Assembly: GCA_020630895.1 (NCBI GenBank)
Contig: JAHDII010000244.1
Span: forward strand, 1 to 5,217
Direction of reading: 5' to 3'
From: Saprospiraceae bacterium
GTDB taxonomy: Bacteria > Bacteroidota > Bacteroidia > Chitinophagales > Saprospiraceae
DNA: 5,217 nucleotides
Every line of letters starts with the position of its first letter. The first letter of the stretch is position 1. Both the position numbers and the translations under genes were made by a program. This document shows positions 5,144-5,217 of this stretch, in pieces. Below the pieces are notes generated by a model. That model was not told the DNA's origin. It saw nothing but the letters and a program-made list of their open reading frames with translations, and did not search any database.

Positions 5144-5184
5144 CAAAAACAATTTGGCAATGTAGCAATTCAACAATTAAAACC

Positions 5185-5217
5185 ATGAATAAAGAAATTC
5201 TTCGATTAGCGATACCG
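5185..5217 (+). CDS. Start of a probable MATE-family efflux transporter (partial)
   Basis: Only the first 11 codons lie in the window; they read MNKEILRLAIP. From memory of the family, many MATE (multidrug and toxin extrusion, DinF-type) transporters of Bacteroidota open this way, with a short basic start, then LAIP entering the first membrane helix. The ATG is preceded by the A-rich leader usual here and by a promoter-like element at 5136-5143. The frame runs off the right edge without a stop. The identity is an inference from a very short segment, but a real coding start is likely because the spacing and divergent promoter arrangement fit. Confidence 0.55.
   Translation, partial: MNKEILRLAIP

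Noticed and set aside
4988..5188. Plus-strand frame across the thioesterase start and the intergenic gap
   Set aside because: It overlaps the thioesterase N-terminus and runs through both promoter elements into the MATE-like start in a different frame.
1..5217. CRISPR array, tRNA/rRNA, insertion sequence, toxin-antitoxin or phage-defence genes
   Set aside because: I saw no spaced direct repeats, cloverleaf or rRNA motifs, transposase, terminal inverted repeats or defence-type domains on either strand.

Overview
The window is very AT-rich chromosomal DNA that reads as Bacteroidota. Three things point there. Several genes have a TAnnTTTG-type -7 promoter element just upstream, and A/T-rich leaders replace Shine-Dalgarno sites. 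The gene families fit as well: a saccharopine-dehydrogenase-like polyamine enzyme, a PAP2_C/sphingomyelin-synthase-like membrane protein and a lipoprotein MsrB. I cannot name a genus.

Layout, left to right. A long hairpin (45-89) closes a minus-strand carboxynorspermidine synthase gene (96-1298), whose promoter is around 1324-1331. After a 259-bp intergenic stretch comes a plus-strand DoxX-like membrane protein (1558-1932). It ends in a strong intrinsic terminator whose T-tract doubles as a candidate promoter for the next gene. That gene is sbcD (2026-3245), the nuclease subunit of the SbcCD (Mre11/Rad50-type) complex. It is split by a frameshift at about 2770-2780, and no sbcC lies next to it. 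From 3269 onward three minus-strand genes follow in transcription order: an acyl-CoA thioesterase (5082-4564), a lipoprotein methionine-(R)-sulfoxide reductase (4473-3970) and a PAP2_C-type membrane protein (3901-3269). A perfect 13-bp palindrome sits immediately before the last start codon. At the right edge the first 11 codons of a probable MATE transporter (5185 onward) diverge from the thioesterase.

The genes do not form one pathway. They cover polyamine synthesis, a small membrane protein of unknown role, DNA end processing, possible (sphingo)lipid head-group chemistry, repair of oxidised methionine in the envelope, and acyl-CoA hydrolysis. I see no CRISPR array, tRNA, rRNA, insertion sequence or phage gene, and no convincing undescribed multigene system. 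The points most worth attention are the broken, sbcC-less sbcD; the sphingomyelin-synthase-like active-site signature in the PAP2 gene with its start-proximal palindrome; and the terminator/promoter overlap before sbcD.
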